Source: Paraburkholderia gardini
GTDB taxonomy: Bacteria > Pseudomonadota > Gammaproteobacteria > Burkholderiales > Burkholderiaceae
Assembly: GCF_907164575.1 (NCBI RefSeq)
Contig: NZ_CAJQYY010000029.1
Span: 1 to 64,000, forward strand
Direction: 5' to 3'
DNA: 64,000 nt
Shown here: positions 15,721 through 24,651 of the stretch, piece after piece
How positions within the stretch are numbered: position 1 is the stretch's first letter
Layout of the letters: each line of letters starts with the position of its first letter
The notes under the pieces: model-generated
Seen by the model: the letters and a program-made list of their open reading frames with translations, nothing else
Database searches by the model: none
Told to the model about the DNA's origin: nothing
Position numbers and translations under genes: made by a program

Positions 15721-17618
15721 GCGATCCACGCCCGAGCGTCATCCTCAATGTCGATGATAACGAAGGTGCGCGTTACGCGAAAACGCGCATCCTGCAGCGC
15801 GCGGGCTTCGCCGTGCTCGAAGCGGCGACGGGTCACGAGGCGCTCAGCAAGGTGCGCGACGCGTCTCCCGAACTCGTGCTGCTTGATGTGAAACTGCCGG
15901 ACATCAACGGGCTCGAAGTGTGCCGGCGCATCAAGACCGACCCGGAAACGGCGTCGACGCTCGTGCTGCAGACCTCGGCCGCGGCCGTGCACAGCATCGA
16001 CAAGGTGCGCGCGCTCGATGGCGGTGCCGACAGCTATCTGACGGAACCGATCGAGCCACCCGAACTGATCGCGAACGTGCGCGCGCTGCTACGCGTCAGG
16101 CACGCGGAAAACGCACTGCGCGAAAGCGAGGAGCGCTTTCGCCAGATGGCGGAAAACATCGAAGACGTCTTCTGGATGCTCGACCCGATGACCGACGAGC
16201 TGCTCTATGTGAGCCCGTCGTATCACCGTGTGTGGGGCCACGACGCGGTGATACCGAAAGCGGGCGCGAAGCACTGGTCCGACGACGTGCATCCAGGCGA
16301 CGCAGTGCGCATTGCGGCAGCGTACCGCGCGCTTCTCGCCGAAGGCACGTTCGAGGAGGAGTACCGCATCGTGCGTCCCGACGGCGCTGTGTGCTGGGTG
16401 AGCGAACGGGGTTTTCCGGTACGCGACGCGCATGGCCGTATCTATCGTCTTGCGGGCATCGCCAGCGACATTTCGGAGCGCAAGCGCAACGAACTGCTGT
16501 TGCGCGACGCCGATCAGCGCAAGGACCAGTTCCTCGCGATGCTGGCGCATGAACTGCGCAATCCGCTTGCGCCGATCCGCAACGCGATCGAACTGATGCA
16601 GGTCGACCGTCTGCGTTCGGCGGAGACCTTCGACAGTGCACGCGCCATCATTTCGCGTCAGGTGACTCATTTGAGCCGGCTTGTCGACGATCTGCTCGAC
16701 GTATCGCGTATCACGCAGGGCAAGATCACGCTCAAGCGTGAGCCTGTCGAAATGACGGCGGCCGTTTCGGCGGCGCTCGAAACGGTGCAGCCCGCGATCG
16801 CGAAGAAGCAGCACGACATTTCGATCCATCTGCCGGATGCACCGCTTTATGTATCCGGCGATGCCGTGCGGATCTCACAGGTGATTGCCAACGTGCTGTC
16901 GAATGCGTGCAAGTACACGCCGGAACACGGCGAACTTTCCTTGACGGTGACGCATGTGGACGGCAACGTGAAGATCACGGTCAGGGACAATGGCGTCGGT
17001 ATTCTGCCGGACATGCTCTCGCGTGCGTTCGAACTGTTCGTGCAATCCGAAAACTCGCTTGAGCGCTCCGAAGGCGGGCTCGGCATCGGTCTGCCGCTCG
17101 CGCGAACACTGGTCGACCTGCATGGCGGCACCATCGAAGCGTTTTCGGCGGGGCTTGGGCAGGGCAGCGAATTCGTCATGATGTTGCCGCTGCTGCCCGC
17201 CGATCAGGTCCCCATGGTTTCGGTACCCGCGGAGATCCGTGAGGCGCCGCATGCGCGCCGCCTGCTGCTGGTCGACGACAGCGTCGATGCAGCGGAGGCA
17301 TTGTCGCTGTTGCTCGGAACGCTTGGGCACGACGTGCGGACCGCGAACGATCCATGGACCGCGCTCGAACTCACCGATACGTTCGATCCGCAGGTGATCA
17401 TTCTCGATATCGGATTGCCCGGCATGGACGGCTTCGAGCTTGCCCGCACGATGCGCGGCAAGCCCGGGACGGCAGGCGCGCTGCTGATTGCGCTCACGGG
17501 TTACGGCCAGGAGCGTGATCGCCAGCTCTCACGCGAGGCCGGTTTCGACCATCACTTCGTGAAGCCCGTGTCGGTCAACGAAATCCAGGAAGTGATCGAG
17601 CGTGCGGCTAACAGCTAA
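15717..17618 (+). CDS. REC-PAS-histidine kinase-REC hybrid protein
   Basis: This 633-residue soluble protein starts with a receiver (residues 1-122, ILNVDDNEGARYA, VLLDVKLPDINGLE). A PAS domain follows at about 135-260 (MAENIEDVFWMLDP, WVSERGFPVRDAHGR). The kinase core is at about 270-490 (AHELRNPLAPIRNAIE, ACKYTPEHGEL, DNGVGILPD, GGLGIGLPLA). A C-terminal receiver spans about 505-630 (LLLVDDSVDAAEAL, IILDIGLPGMDGFE). The N-terminal receiver can accept phosphate from the preceding hybrid kinase, making a two-kinase relay. The first receiver ends LTEPIEP, with Glu where a Lys normally follows the Thr/Ser, so its switching may be altered. It is the last gene of the stressosome operon. Confidence 0.93.
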   Translation: MSDPRPSVILNVDDNEGARYAKTRILQRAGFAVLEAATGHEALSKVRDASPELVLLDVKLPDINGLEVCRRIKTDPETASTLVLQTSAAAVHSIDKVRALDGGADSYLTEPIEPPELIANVRALLRVRHAENALRESEERFRQMAENIEDVFWMLDPMTDELLYVSPSYHRVWGHDAVIPKAGAKHWSDDVHPGDAVRIAAAYRALLAEGTFEEEYRIVRPDGAVCWVSERGFPVRDAHGRIYRLAGIASDISERKRNELLLRDADQRKDQFLAMLAHELRNPLAPIRNAIELMQVDRLRSAETFDSARAIISRQVTHLSRLVDDLLDVSRITQGKITLKREPVEMTAAVSAALETVQPAIAKKQHDISIHLPDAPLYVSGDAVRISQVIANVLSNACKYTPEHGELSLTVTHVDGNVKITVRDNGVGILPDMLSRAFELFVQSENSLERSEGGLGIGLPLARTLVDLHGGTIEAFSAGLGQGSEFVMMLPLLPADQVPMVSVPAEIREAPHARRLLLVDDSVDAAEALSLLLGTLGHDVRTANDPWTALELTDTFDPQVIILDIGLPGMDGFELARTMRGKPGTAGALLIALTGYGQERDRQLSREAGFDHHFVKPVSVNEIQEVIERAANS

Positions 17619-17648
17619 CAGCGTCTGACCGCTCACCGCGTTCCCGCT

Positions 17649-17948
17649 TCACAGCAAGATCGACAGCGTGATGGCGAACCAGACGGCCGTCATGCCCGCG
17701 ACGAACATCTTGCGCGCGACGCGTATTTTCACGTCGCTGGTCTCGGGTTCCACCGGGCTCGTCGCCATCCACGGAACGAGGCCGAGGCACGCGAAACCCG
17801 CCAGCGCGAAGCCGACCACGAAGACGTGTGAGACCGCCCAGCGCGAGTCCTCATGGACGCCCCAGTAGCCTAGAAACACGATGCCGATGGAGAACACGGT
17901 CGAGGCCGCTGAACTGAGTGCCACGACCGATCCGGTTGGGCTTGGCAT
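17649..17948 (-). CDS. Small integral membrane protein, three predicted helices
   Basis: This 99-residue protein has hydrophobic segments near residues 8-28, 40-62 and 78-97, with a charged loop (SPVEPETSDVKIRVARK) between the second and third. A strong AGGAGG lies before the ATG at 17948. I do not recognise a named family. It is convergent with the stressosome operon, whose last stop is only 30 bases away, and no terminator separates them. Confidence 0.65.
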   Translation of the reverse strand: MPSPTGSVVALSSAASTVFSIGIVFLGYWGVHEDSRWAVSHVFVVGFALAGFACLGLVPWMATSPVEPETSDVKIRVARKMFVAGMTAVWFAITLSILL

Positions 17949-18321
17949 GCGCTACCTCCTTCGTCGGGGCATCCGGGTCCAGCGATTCTACGTCATGGAC
18001 GGCTTCGCGCTTCGCGCTGCCCGACGAAAGACGGGTTGCACGGACGTCGTTCCTGCAACCCGTTGCACTACGAAAAGGCTCTTCGGGATCGCGCGGACCC
18101 GCGGGCGTGAACGATCCCGCCCGGAAGCGGGCTCATGATCGAAATGCATGATCTTTTCGGTTCCCGCAATCCGGGCTGGCAAGGCAACCGCCGCTGTTGC
18201 ATCAGCCCATCAGATTTTTATGTACCGTTTGCGCGAGTGCCTGTATGAATGTACAGTGTTGCGATCCTTTAGCCGGCACCGCATCAGTCAGGGCGCGGCC
18301 GGTCCCCGCTGGAGAGCTTTC
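17949..18321. other. Intergenic region with a 10-bp inverted repeat
   Basis: This 373-base region carries the divergent promoters of the membrane protein and the small exported protein. It contains a perfect inverted repeat, ACGGGTTGCA at 18031-18040 and TGCAACCCGT at 18054-18063, with a 13-base spacer. In-frame ATGs at 18148 and 18220 could extend the next gene but lack ribosome sites. Confidence 0.4.
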
Positions 18322-18633
18322 TTGCGCACATTCATCTTGCCGGTAGCGTTGTTGGGCATCGCGTCGAGCGCGTATGCCGCGGAGCGGTACGTCGAGGTCT
18401 GGAACCCGCCTGAAGCGCAGACCGCGCCCGCGAAACCCGGCACGCGGAAAAAGACCGGCCACCGGTCCGCAGCCAGAAAGCCGTCGCCGACCATCGCGAA
18501 GAAAGTCACCGATCCGGCCGCGAGCAATGCGGGCGCGGCTTCCGCCGCACCGCGCGTGAAGGTTCGCCCGATCGATCCGAACACGGATATTCCTCGCAAG
18601 ATCGGGCCCGACGGGCACGTGCTGCGCGTCTGA
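18322..18633 (+). CDS. Small exported basic protein
   Basis: Starting at a TTG at 18322 (GGAG 7 bases upstream), the product is 103 residues. It has a signal peptide LRTFILPVALLGIASSAYA, then AERYVEVWNPPEA and a long Lys/Arg/Ala/Pro-rich, probably disordered stretch. It ends in a short conserved-looking tail (VKVRPIDPNTDIPRKIGPDG). I chose TTG because the signal peptide follows at once; ATGs at 18148 or 18220 would bury it. It is probably periplasmic. No family or function is recognised. Confidence 0.5.
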   Translation: MRTFILPVALLGIASSAYAAERYVEVWNPPEAQTAPAKPGTRKKTGHRSAARKPSPTIAKKVTDPAASNAGAASAAPRVKVRPIDPNTDIPRKIGPDGHVLRV

Positions 18634-18780
18634 TTTCACGGCAATTCGCGTTGCAAAAAAGCCGGGGCGACAACCGGTTTCACTGGGTAGGTAAAAATGC
18701 GGCGGGTCGCGCGACAGGTGTCGGTGCGGCACGGGGATTGCTGAATTCTGGCCACACTTCGTCACCGATCTGGGGCCCGG

Positions 18781-20589
18781 ATGAATCCCGCCAATTCCCT
18801 GGTAAATCAGCGCATCGAGCACGCTCGCGTCGCTGGCGTGCTGGCAACCGGCGCGTTCCTGCAACGCCCCGCGCGAGTTGCCGACCATCTCGCCGAAAAC
18901 AACCTGCTGATCACGCTCATTCGCGCGCTAACTGGCTCGCCGGATGTGTTGCTGCCATCGTTCGCGCAATCCGCGCTCAGGTCGTGCAGGGCTGGCAGCG
19001 CCGGCATCAGTCTGCTGGAAGACACGTCCGCACCCGATGCCGCGTTCAGATGGGTCGCGCTCGCCGGTCAGTGCGATGTCCTTGCCGGCAGCCGCACGCG
19101 GCGCGACGAATGTCCATGCGGCATCACCCTCGATCTGGATACGCCGCAGCTATTTGTGCGTCCGCAGCATTTCTTCGCGTGCCTGCGCGACGCACAACCG
19201 GAAATCGTCGAAATGCTGGTCGTGCCGATTCCGGCCGGTGAGGGTCCGCATGGCGCGATGTGGGTGATCTCTCATGATCCGGGCCGCACATTCGATCCGG
19301 AAGATGCGCGTCTGCTCACGGATGTCGCGACGCTCGCGGGCGCGGCGCTGACGCATCTGAACGCACGGCGCGTCGCCGCGGACGAAGCCGCCGAAGCGCA
19401 AGCCGCGCGTGCGCAGCTGGAGGAAGCCGAGATGCGGCGCGAAGAATTCATCGCGATGCTCGGACATGAACTGCGCAATCCGATGTCGCCGATCGAAAGC
19501 GCCATCGGCGCATCGAAACATTTGTGCGCGAGTAACGATGAAGCGCTGGGCGTGCTGAACGTCGCCCAGCGGCAGATGCGCCACCTGCGCACACTCGTCG
19601 ACGATCTGCTCGACGCGGCGCGCCTGAAGCACGGCAAGATGGCGATCCGGCACAGCAACACATCGCTCAATGAAATCGTCTTCGATGCGGTGACGGCTGT
19701 GAGTCATCACGTCGAGGCACGCAAGCACGTGCTGACGCTACATGGTATGGACGAACCCGTTTATGTCCGCGCGGACCATGTGCGCATAAGCCAGGTACTC
19801 GGCAATCTGCTTTCGAACGCGGCGAAATACACGCCGGTGGGCGGCCATATCGAACTCACGGTGGAGCCTTTGCCCGAGGAGCCTTCCCCGGGTGGCGGCG
19901 CCAGGCAGGATCAGTACGGCGTCGTGGTGATCACGGTGACGGACGACGGCATCGGCATCAGTCGCGAGATGTTGCCGCATATGTTCGATCTTTTTGCGCA
20001 GTCGCCGTCGAGCAGTGCGCGCGCGGAGGGCGGACTTGGCATTGGGCTCGCGGTGGCGAAGCGGATGGTCGAACTGCATGCCGGCACGATCGCGATCAGC
20101 AGCACGCGCGGGAAAGGCACGACCGTGACGCTTCGTCTGCCGATCCTCGATCGCACGCGTTCCGCGCTGGAGCCTTCGCGATCCGAAACGACGCCGATGC
20201 CGGCACCCGCCCGGCTCCTGCTCGTGGATGACAACCGCGACGCGCTCGAAGCACTGAAAACGCTGCTGGAGGTACAGGGCCACGAAGTGGTCGCGGTCGA
20301 CAACGGGCAGGAAGCCGTCGAATTGATGCGCTCATGGCGACCGGAAGTAGCGGTGGTCGATGTCGGCATGCCGGGGATGGACGGCTTCGAAGTGGCGCGC
20401 GCGATCCGCTCACATGTGGAACTGGCCGGCATCATGATCGTCGCGTTGACAGGCTACGCATCGGAGTCGGACAAATCGCGCGCGCTCGCAGCCGGTTTTC
20501 ACTACCACCTGACGAAACCGCTGTCGATGGACAAGCTGAATTACCTTCTGTCGCATCGAAGCGGCGGCATGATCCAGGGGCTCGTCTAG
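18781..20589 (+). CDS. GAF-histidine kinase-REC hybrid sensor
   Basis: This 602-residue soluble kinase has a GAF-like sensor at about residues 40-195 and a coiled coil rich in Ala/Glu at 198-220. The HisKA is at about 222-290 (LGHELRNPMSPIESAI). The catalytic domain follows (LLSNAAKYTPVGGH, TDDGIGISREML, GGLGIGLAVAKRM). The C-terminal receiver is at about 478-595 (LLLVDDNRDALEAL, VAVVDVGMPGMDGFE, LTKPLSMDK). The GAF part has several cysteines (LRSCRAGS, DECPCGI), which could sense redox state or bind a cofactor. Kinase and receiver resemble those of 15717-17618 and 24771-26729, so the three look like paralogues. It stands alone on its transcript. Confidence 0.9.
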   Translation: MNPANSLVNQRIEHARVAGVLATGAFLQRPARVADHLAENNLLITLIRALTGSPDVLLPSFAQSALRSCRAGSAGISLLEDTSAPDAAFRWVALAGQCDVLAGSRTRRDECPCGITLDLDTPQLFVRPQHFFACLRDAQPEIVEMLVVPIPAGEGPHGAMWVISHDPGRTFDPEDARLLTDVATLAGAALTHLNARRVAADEAAEAQAARAQLEEAEMRREEFIAMLGHELRNPMSPIESAIGASKHLCASNDEALGVLNVAQRQMRHLRTLVDDLLDAARLKHGKMAIRHSNTSLNEIVFDAVTAVSHHVEARKHVLTLHGMDEPVYVRADHVRISQVLGNLLSNAAKYTPVGGHIELTVEPLPEEPSPGGGARQDQYGVVVITVTDDGIGISREMLPHMFDLFAQSPSSSARAEGGLGIGLAVAKRMVELHAGTIAISSTRGKGTTVTLRLPILDRTRSALEPSRSETTPMPAPARLLLVDDNRDALEALKTLLEVQGHEVVAVDNGQEAVELMRSWRPEVAVVDVGMPGMDGFEVARAIRSHVELAGIMIVALTGYASESDKSRALAAGFHYHLTKPLSMDKLNYLLSHRSGGMIQGLV

Positions 20590-20733
20590 TCGGTCTCTTT
20601 TACACCCGGAGATCACGACAGGCGCATATCCGGGCGGGCACGCGGTTTGCCTCTCAGGCATGAGCGCCGTTGCGACATCGCTGTCCAGACGTACAGGCGC
20701 ATTGTCCTAACCGCCCGTTGCCCGGAGAGCGAA

Positions 20734-21822
20734 ATGTCTGATATGCCAGTAGCGCCCGCCGCGCACGACACACTTCACACGGGCCTTCCCGATTTCGAAA
20801 ACGAGCCAGCTGCCAGATTTGCTTCGCTCGAACGCTTCCTTGCCGATGTCCGGTTCGATGCGGGCTCTGCCACCGACCTCGGCGATGTGTTGTGCGCGAT
20901 GATCGAGCGCGGACTCGACCGGTTGCCGCTACCCGGGCAAGGTGCGACGCTGATGCGCTGGCGCGCGCTCGCGGCTGTCGCGGCGCGCGATCTCGGACTT
21001 GTCAAATTCTACGAAGGGCATACCGACGCGTTCGCGATACTGGCCGAACTGCACGGCCCGGCTGCGCGGTCCCGGAGCCTTTGGGGCACGTGGGCTGCGG
21101 AGCCACCCGATGCGAAAGTCGTGGCGAGCGCGGTGAGCGAAGGCGTGCTGCATCTGCATGGCACGAAGGCGTGGTGTTCCGGCGCCGAGGTCGTCAGCCA
21201 CGCGCTGGTCACGGCGTGGCTCGACGATGCGCCGGTGCTTGCCGCAGTCGATCTGCAGCAACCGTCGATATCGATGTCTTGCGAAAACTGGCATGCCGTG
21301 GGCATGCAGGCAAGCGCGAGTGGCGACGTGCGCTTTGAAGGCGCCCGTGCGATGCAGGTGGGCGGCGCACACGACTACGTCGTGCGCCCGGGTTTCTGGC
21401 ACGGTGGCGGGGGCGTCGCCGCATGCTGGTACGGCGCCGCATGCGGCATTGCCAATGTGCTGGGCGAAGCCGTGATCAGGCGATCCGATCCTCACGCGCT
21501 TGCGCATCTCGGCGCGGTCGATGCTTCGCTTGCCGGTGCCGGCGCGGTGCTGCGCGAAACCGCAAACTTCATCGACGCCCATCCCGAAGCGAACGCGATG
21601 CGCGTTGTGCTGCGCGCGCGGCTCGCTGTCGAGCGCGCGGCTTCTACCGTGATGACGCATGCCAGTCGCGCCCTCGGTGCGGGGCCGTTGTGTCGCGACG
21701 CGCGCCTGGCCCGCCTGATGGCGGACCTTCCTGTCTTCCTGCGCCAGAGTCACGCGGAGCGCGATCTCGCGTCGCTTGGCAATACGTATGTCGACGATCC
21801 CGGCCATGCGTGGCTGCTTTGA
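20734..21822 (+). CDS. Acyl-CoA dehydrogenase-like protein
   Basis: This 362-residue protein has the acyl-CoA dehydrogenase fold order: an N-terminal helical domain, a middle beta domain (LHLHGTKAWCSGAEVVSHALV) and a C-terminal four-helix domain. The KAWCSGA segment replaces the usual flavin-contact K.WITNG motif and I see no clear catalytic Glu. It may therefore be a divergent oxidase or a non-catalytic member. GGAG lies just before ATG 20734. It leads a three-gene unit with a methyltransferase (32 bases on) and a glycosyltransferase. Similar trios plus a PIG-L deacetylase occur in other proteobacteria; that deacetylase is missing here. Confidence 0.75.
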   Translation: MSDMPVAPAAHDTLHTGLPDFENEPAARFASLERFLADVRFDAGSATDLGDVLCAMIERGLDRLPLPGQGATLMRWRALAAVAARDLGLVKFYEGHTDAFAILAELHGPAARSRSLWGTWAAEPPDAKVVASAVSEGVLHLHGTKAWCSGAEVVSHALVTAWLDDAPVLAAVDLQQPSISMSCENWHAVGMQASASGDVRFEGARAMQVGGAHDYVVRPGFWHGGGGVAACWYGAACGIANVLGEAVIRRSDPHALAHLGAVDASLAGAGAVLRETANFIDAHPEANAMRVVLRARLAVERAASTVMTHASRALGAGPLCRDARLARLMADLPVFLRQSHAERDLASLGNTYVDDPGHAWLL

Positions 21823-21854
21823 ACCGTTCCCGCAGGGAACATCGGACGGACATC

Positions 21855-22454
21855 ATGGCTTCGCCCGCGACTTACTTCGATGCGTTGTACCTCCACAGCG
21901 ACGACCCGTGGAGCGTGCGCACGCGCTGGTACGAGCGCCGCAAGCGCCAACTCACGATGGCCTCGCTGCCGCGCGAGCGTTACCGGTGTGCGTTCGAGCC
22001 GGGTTGTTCCAACGGCGAGCTGAGCGCGTTGCTTGCCAGACGGTGCGACGCGCTGCTCGTTGTCGATCTCAGCGAATCCGCCATAGAGCTGGCGCGCGCA
22101 CGGCTTGCCGATATGCCGACCGTACACGTCGAACAACGCAGCGTGCCGCGGGAATGGCCCGATCGTGAGTTCGACCTGATCGTCCTTGGCGAAATCGCTT
22201 ACTACTTCGATGCAGGCGAACTCGAAACGCTCGCGCGGAAAATCCGCGCGACGTTGTCATCCGACGGAACGTTGATCGCCTGTCACTGGCGGCATCGATA
22301 TGACGAAGCGCTGCAAACGGCGGAAGCGGCGCACGCATCGCTGCATGCGCTTTGCGCGATGCCACGCATCGTCCATCACGAAGAGCGCGATCTGATCCTC
22401 GACGTATGGACGACACACGGACGCTCGGTCGCAGAAGAGGAGGGCATCGCATGA
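21855..22454 (+). CDS. SAM-dependent methyltransferase, NodS-like
   Basis: This 199-residue class I methyltransferase has motif I as FEPGCSNGELSALLA, an acidic end of strand 2 (LLVVDLSESAIELA) and motif IV FDLIVLGEIAYYF. The opening (FDALYLHSDDPWSVRTRWYERRK) is typical of NodS-like enzymes, which methylate an amine of a glycan precursor. Here the acceptor is unknown. The gene starts 32 bases after the dehydrogenase-like gene and overlaps the glycosyltransferase by 4 bases (ATGA), which supports a shared pathway building or modifying a glycan or glycolipid. Confidence 0.85.
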   Translation: MASPATYFDALYLHSDDPWSVRTRWYERRKRQLTMASLPRERYRCAFEPGCSNGELSALLARRCDALLVVDLSESAIELARARLADMPTVHVEQRSVPREWPDREFDLIVLGEIAYYFDAGELETLARKIRATLSSDGTLIACHWRHRYDEALQTAEAAHASLHALCAMPRIVHHEERDLILDVWTTHGRSVAEEEGIA

Positions 22455-23104
22455 TCGGCGTTGTCATTCCCGCGCACAATGAAGAGGCGCTGCTCGCCGC
22501 GTGTCTCTCGACTGTCAGGGAAGCGGCCATGCATCCGGGACTCGCGGGGGAAGAGGTCCGCGTCGTGGTCGTGCTCGATGGATGCACCGATTTTTCGGGC
22601 GTCATTGCGCATGGTTTCGGCGTCGATACGCTCGCGGTGAACGCGTACAATGTCGGCATCGCGCGCGCGAGTGGCGCGTCGCATCTGCTCGATGCAGGCG
22701 CGCGCTGGCTGTCGTTCACCGATGCGGACAGCCGCGTTTCGTCTGCATGGCTCGTCGCGCAGTTGTCGCTGGGCGCGGACGCGGTATGTGGATCGATCAG
22801 CGTCGACGACTGGTCCACGCATCCGCCGTGCGTGCGCGAGTATTTTCGCAGTCGCTATATGGATGCCGACGGCCATCGTCACGTGCATGGCGCGAACCTG
22901 GGCGTCTCAGCAGACGCGTACCTGCGCGCAGGCGGCTTTCCGCCGCGCAAATGCAGCGAAGACGTGGTGCTCGTGGACCGGTTGATCGCAACGGGCGCCC
23001 GCATTGCATGGAGCGCCGCGCCGCGTGTGGTGACAAGCGCACGTATCGAAGCCCGTGCGCGGGGTGGGTTCGGCGACACGCTCACTCAATGGGCTGCGGG
23101 TTGA
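22451..23104 (+). CDS. Family 2 glycosyltransferase
   Basis: This 217-residue GT-A enzyme begins IGVVIPAHNEEALLAACL, the nucleotide-binding start of GT2 enzymes. It has the DxD-type metal site as FTDADSRVS and an acceptor-side region GANLGVSADAYLRAGGF followed by SEDVVLVDR. It has no transmembrane segment, so it works in the cytoplasm or peripherally on the inner membrane. The ATG overlaps the methyltransferase stop. Donor and acceptor sugars are unknown. At 217 residues it is short but complete for a small GT2. Confidence 0.85.
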   Translation: MIGVVIPAHNEEALLAACLSTVREAAMHPGLAGEEVRVVVVLDGCTDFSGVIAHGFGVDTLAVNAYNVGIARASGASHLLDAGARWLSFTDADSRVSSAWLVAQLSLGADAVCGSISVDDWSTHPPCVREYFRSRYMDADGHRHVHGANLGVSADAYLRAGGFPPRKCSEDVVLVDRLIATGARIAWSAAPRVVTSARIEARARGGFGDTLTQWAAG

Positions 23105-23363
23105 ACGCACGTCATCGAAGATATTTTCATCTGACTGTCGTGCCGCAACGGTCTCGCACCGGCCCAACGAAGGGTTTTCCCTGAAGTGCTTTTTTGACAC
23201 TTTATCGGGGTTCTCCCGATCCCCGTCAATGTTCATCCCTGTTGTGTTCGTTCTTTTGTCGCCTTACGCTGGTTTGAAGGGCTGATCAGCGTATGGGGCG
23301 TGGCCGGGTGCGTATCTTGCGCACGCAGCGTCAGCGCATTTTTGGCGTAGAGGGGAGAACAGG

Positions 23364-23819
23364 ATGGTCGATCCGGGCGAGAGCGACGGAGACGATGTGG
23401 TGTTGTGGCGATCGTTCACGCGAGCGATGGCCGACCATCGTCGCGTGCTTGTCGTCGACGACTATCACGACGCCGCGGACGCCCTGCAGATGCTGCTCGA
23501 CGCCGATGGGTTCGAGTGTCGCGCGGTTCACGATTCGCTCGACGTCTGCAGGATCGCGGGCGAATGGCAGCCATTCGCGGTGGTGCTCGATATCGCGATG
23601 CCCGGGCTCGACGGTCTCGAACTCGCACGCAGGCTGCGCGGCGACCCGCGGACTTCGCATATGCTGCTGATCGCATGTACCGCGTTTGCATCGACCGAAG
23701 ACAAGGCACGGGCCCGCGCCGCGGGGTTCGACGCGCATTGCGCGAAGCCGCTCACACCCGGGCGCATCATTCGCGTTCTTGAGACGGCGGCGTCGAGTTT
23801 TTCACCAGACAGTCCCTGA
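23364..23819 (+). CDS. Stand-alone receiver-domain response regulator
   Basis: This 151-residue protein is a single REC domain (about residues 25-145) without a DNA-binding or enzymatic output. It keeps the acidic pair Asp32/Asp33 (VVDDYHDAADAL), phospho-acceptor Asp76 (VVLDIAMPGLDGLE) and the Lys in CAKPLTPGR. GGGGAGAAC precedes the ATG at 23364. Single-domain receivers act as phosphate shuttles or bind targets directly. The sequence resembles the receivers of the nearby hybrid kinases, so it may receive phosphate from one of them. Confidence 0.9.
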   Translation: MVDPGESDGDDVVLWRSFTRAMADHRRVLVVDDYHDAADALQMLLDADGFECRAVHDSLDVCRIAGEWQPFAVVLDIAMPGLDGLELARRLRGDPRTSHMLLIACTAFASTEDKARARAAGFDAHCAKPLTPGRIIRVLETAASSFSPDSP

Positions 23820-24139
23820 TGGATCCCCTCTTGCGAGGCACCGCAGGAAAAATTTGCGAGCGGCTTGTAATTTCCTCAGGGAATTTTTTCGTGCGCGACA
23901 CCGGCATGTTTCGTCATGAATCCGTTGACCGCGTTGGCGCCCCTGGCCCGTACACGCGCTGCGCGCGCTATCGGCAGCCACGTTCGCGCGGTTAGCCCGG
24001 TGCCTGAAAACGGCCCGGGAAGGCACGTCCCTTGCTGTACTTCGTGTGTGCCTGCTTCATGTCCTTCAGGAGAAGGTCCGCCGGGCATTTCAGCCGGTCA
24101 TACGGCACTCCTGCTCCTCAACGAATTCAGGAGAATCAC
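23820..24139. other. Intergenic region
   Basis: This 320-base region follows the receiver gene. A short TTCC-TCAG-GGAA hairpin with six T at about 23872-23889 could be a weak terminator. I see no supported gene. Confidence 0.35.
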
Positions 24140-24334
24140 ATGAAACCCACTCCGGGAAATGTTTTGATCATCGCATCTCTATTCGCGCTGATGGTCGGTG
24201 CAAGCGGCTGCAAGCGTGCCGACACCAGCAGCGATACCGGCGCCACCGGTATGAGCAATTCCGCCAGCACGCCTGCGGCGGCAGGGGCTATGGGTGCGTC
24301 GGGGGCATTGGGAGCATCGGGTGCAAGCCAGTAA
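24140..24334 (+). CDS. Small lipoprotein with GASGA repeats
   Basis: This 64-residue product has a lipoprotein signal: hydrophobic LIIASLFALMVG and then lipobox ASGC, with the lipidated cysteine at about residue 24. The mature part is low-complexity Ser/Thr/Ala/Gly ending in repeats (GAMGASGALGASGA). CAGGAG lies 6 bases before ATG 24140. It is probably anchored in the outer membrane. Function is unknown; such small lipoproteins are often stress-induced. Confidence 0.6.
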   Translation: MKPTPGNVLIIASLFALMVGASGCKRADTSSDTGATGMSNSASTPAAAGAMGASGALGASGASQ

Positions 24335-24354
24335 TGCACCGCGCGGAGCAGATT

Positions 24355-24651
24355 ATGGAATCGACCACGAAGGTCCACTACGAGACCAGTGTTTGCGGTG
24401 GCGACTTCAAGAACGTTCTCGAATGCTTTAAACGCTGGAAGCGCGAGCCCCTCGTATTTCGTCCCGGCCAGAACATGTTTGAAGGCAAGGAGGAAGTGCG
24501 CCGCGTATCGGAACGCGTATTTGGGAACGGCGAACTCGCGCAGAACACGCTCATGGAAATGTGCGATCCGTGCGCGCCCTACGCGCTGGCCGCCGAAATC
24601 CGCGACGACGAACGGGATATGTGGCTCGTCATGGCCGCTTACGCGGATTAG
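24355..24651 (+). CDS. Conserved-looking hypothetical cytoplasmic protein
   Basis: This 98-residue protein has no signal or membrane segment. It contains several cysteines (VCGGDFKNVLECFKRW, MCDPCAP); the CDPC pair could bind metal or be redox active. The ATG at 24355 has GGAG about 8 bases upstream. An ATG at 24334 overlapping the lipoprotein stop would add 7 residues. It follows the lipoprotein gene directly and is probably co-transcribed. I do not recognise the family. Confidence 0.5.
   Translation: MESTTKVHYETSVCGGDFKNVLECFKRWKREPLVFRPGQNMFEGKEEVRRVSERVFGNGELAQNTLMEMCDPCAPYALAAEIRDDERDMWLVMAAYAD

Noticed and set aside
24334..24354. Upstream ATG overlapping the lipoprotein stop as start of the 98-residue protein
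   Set aside because: The internal ATG at 24355 has the better ribosome site; the upstream start remains possible.
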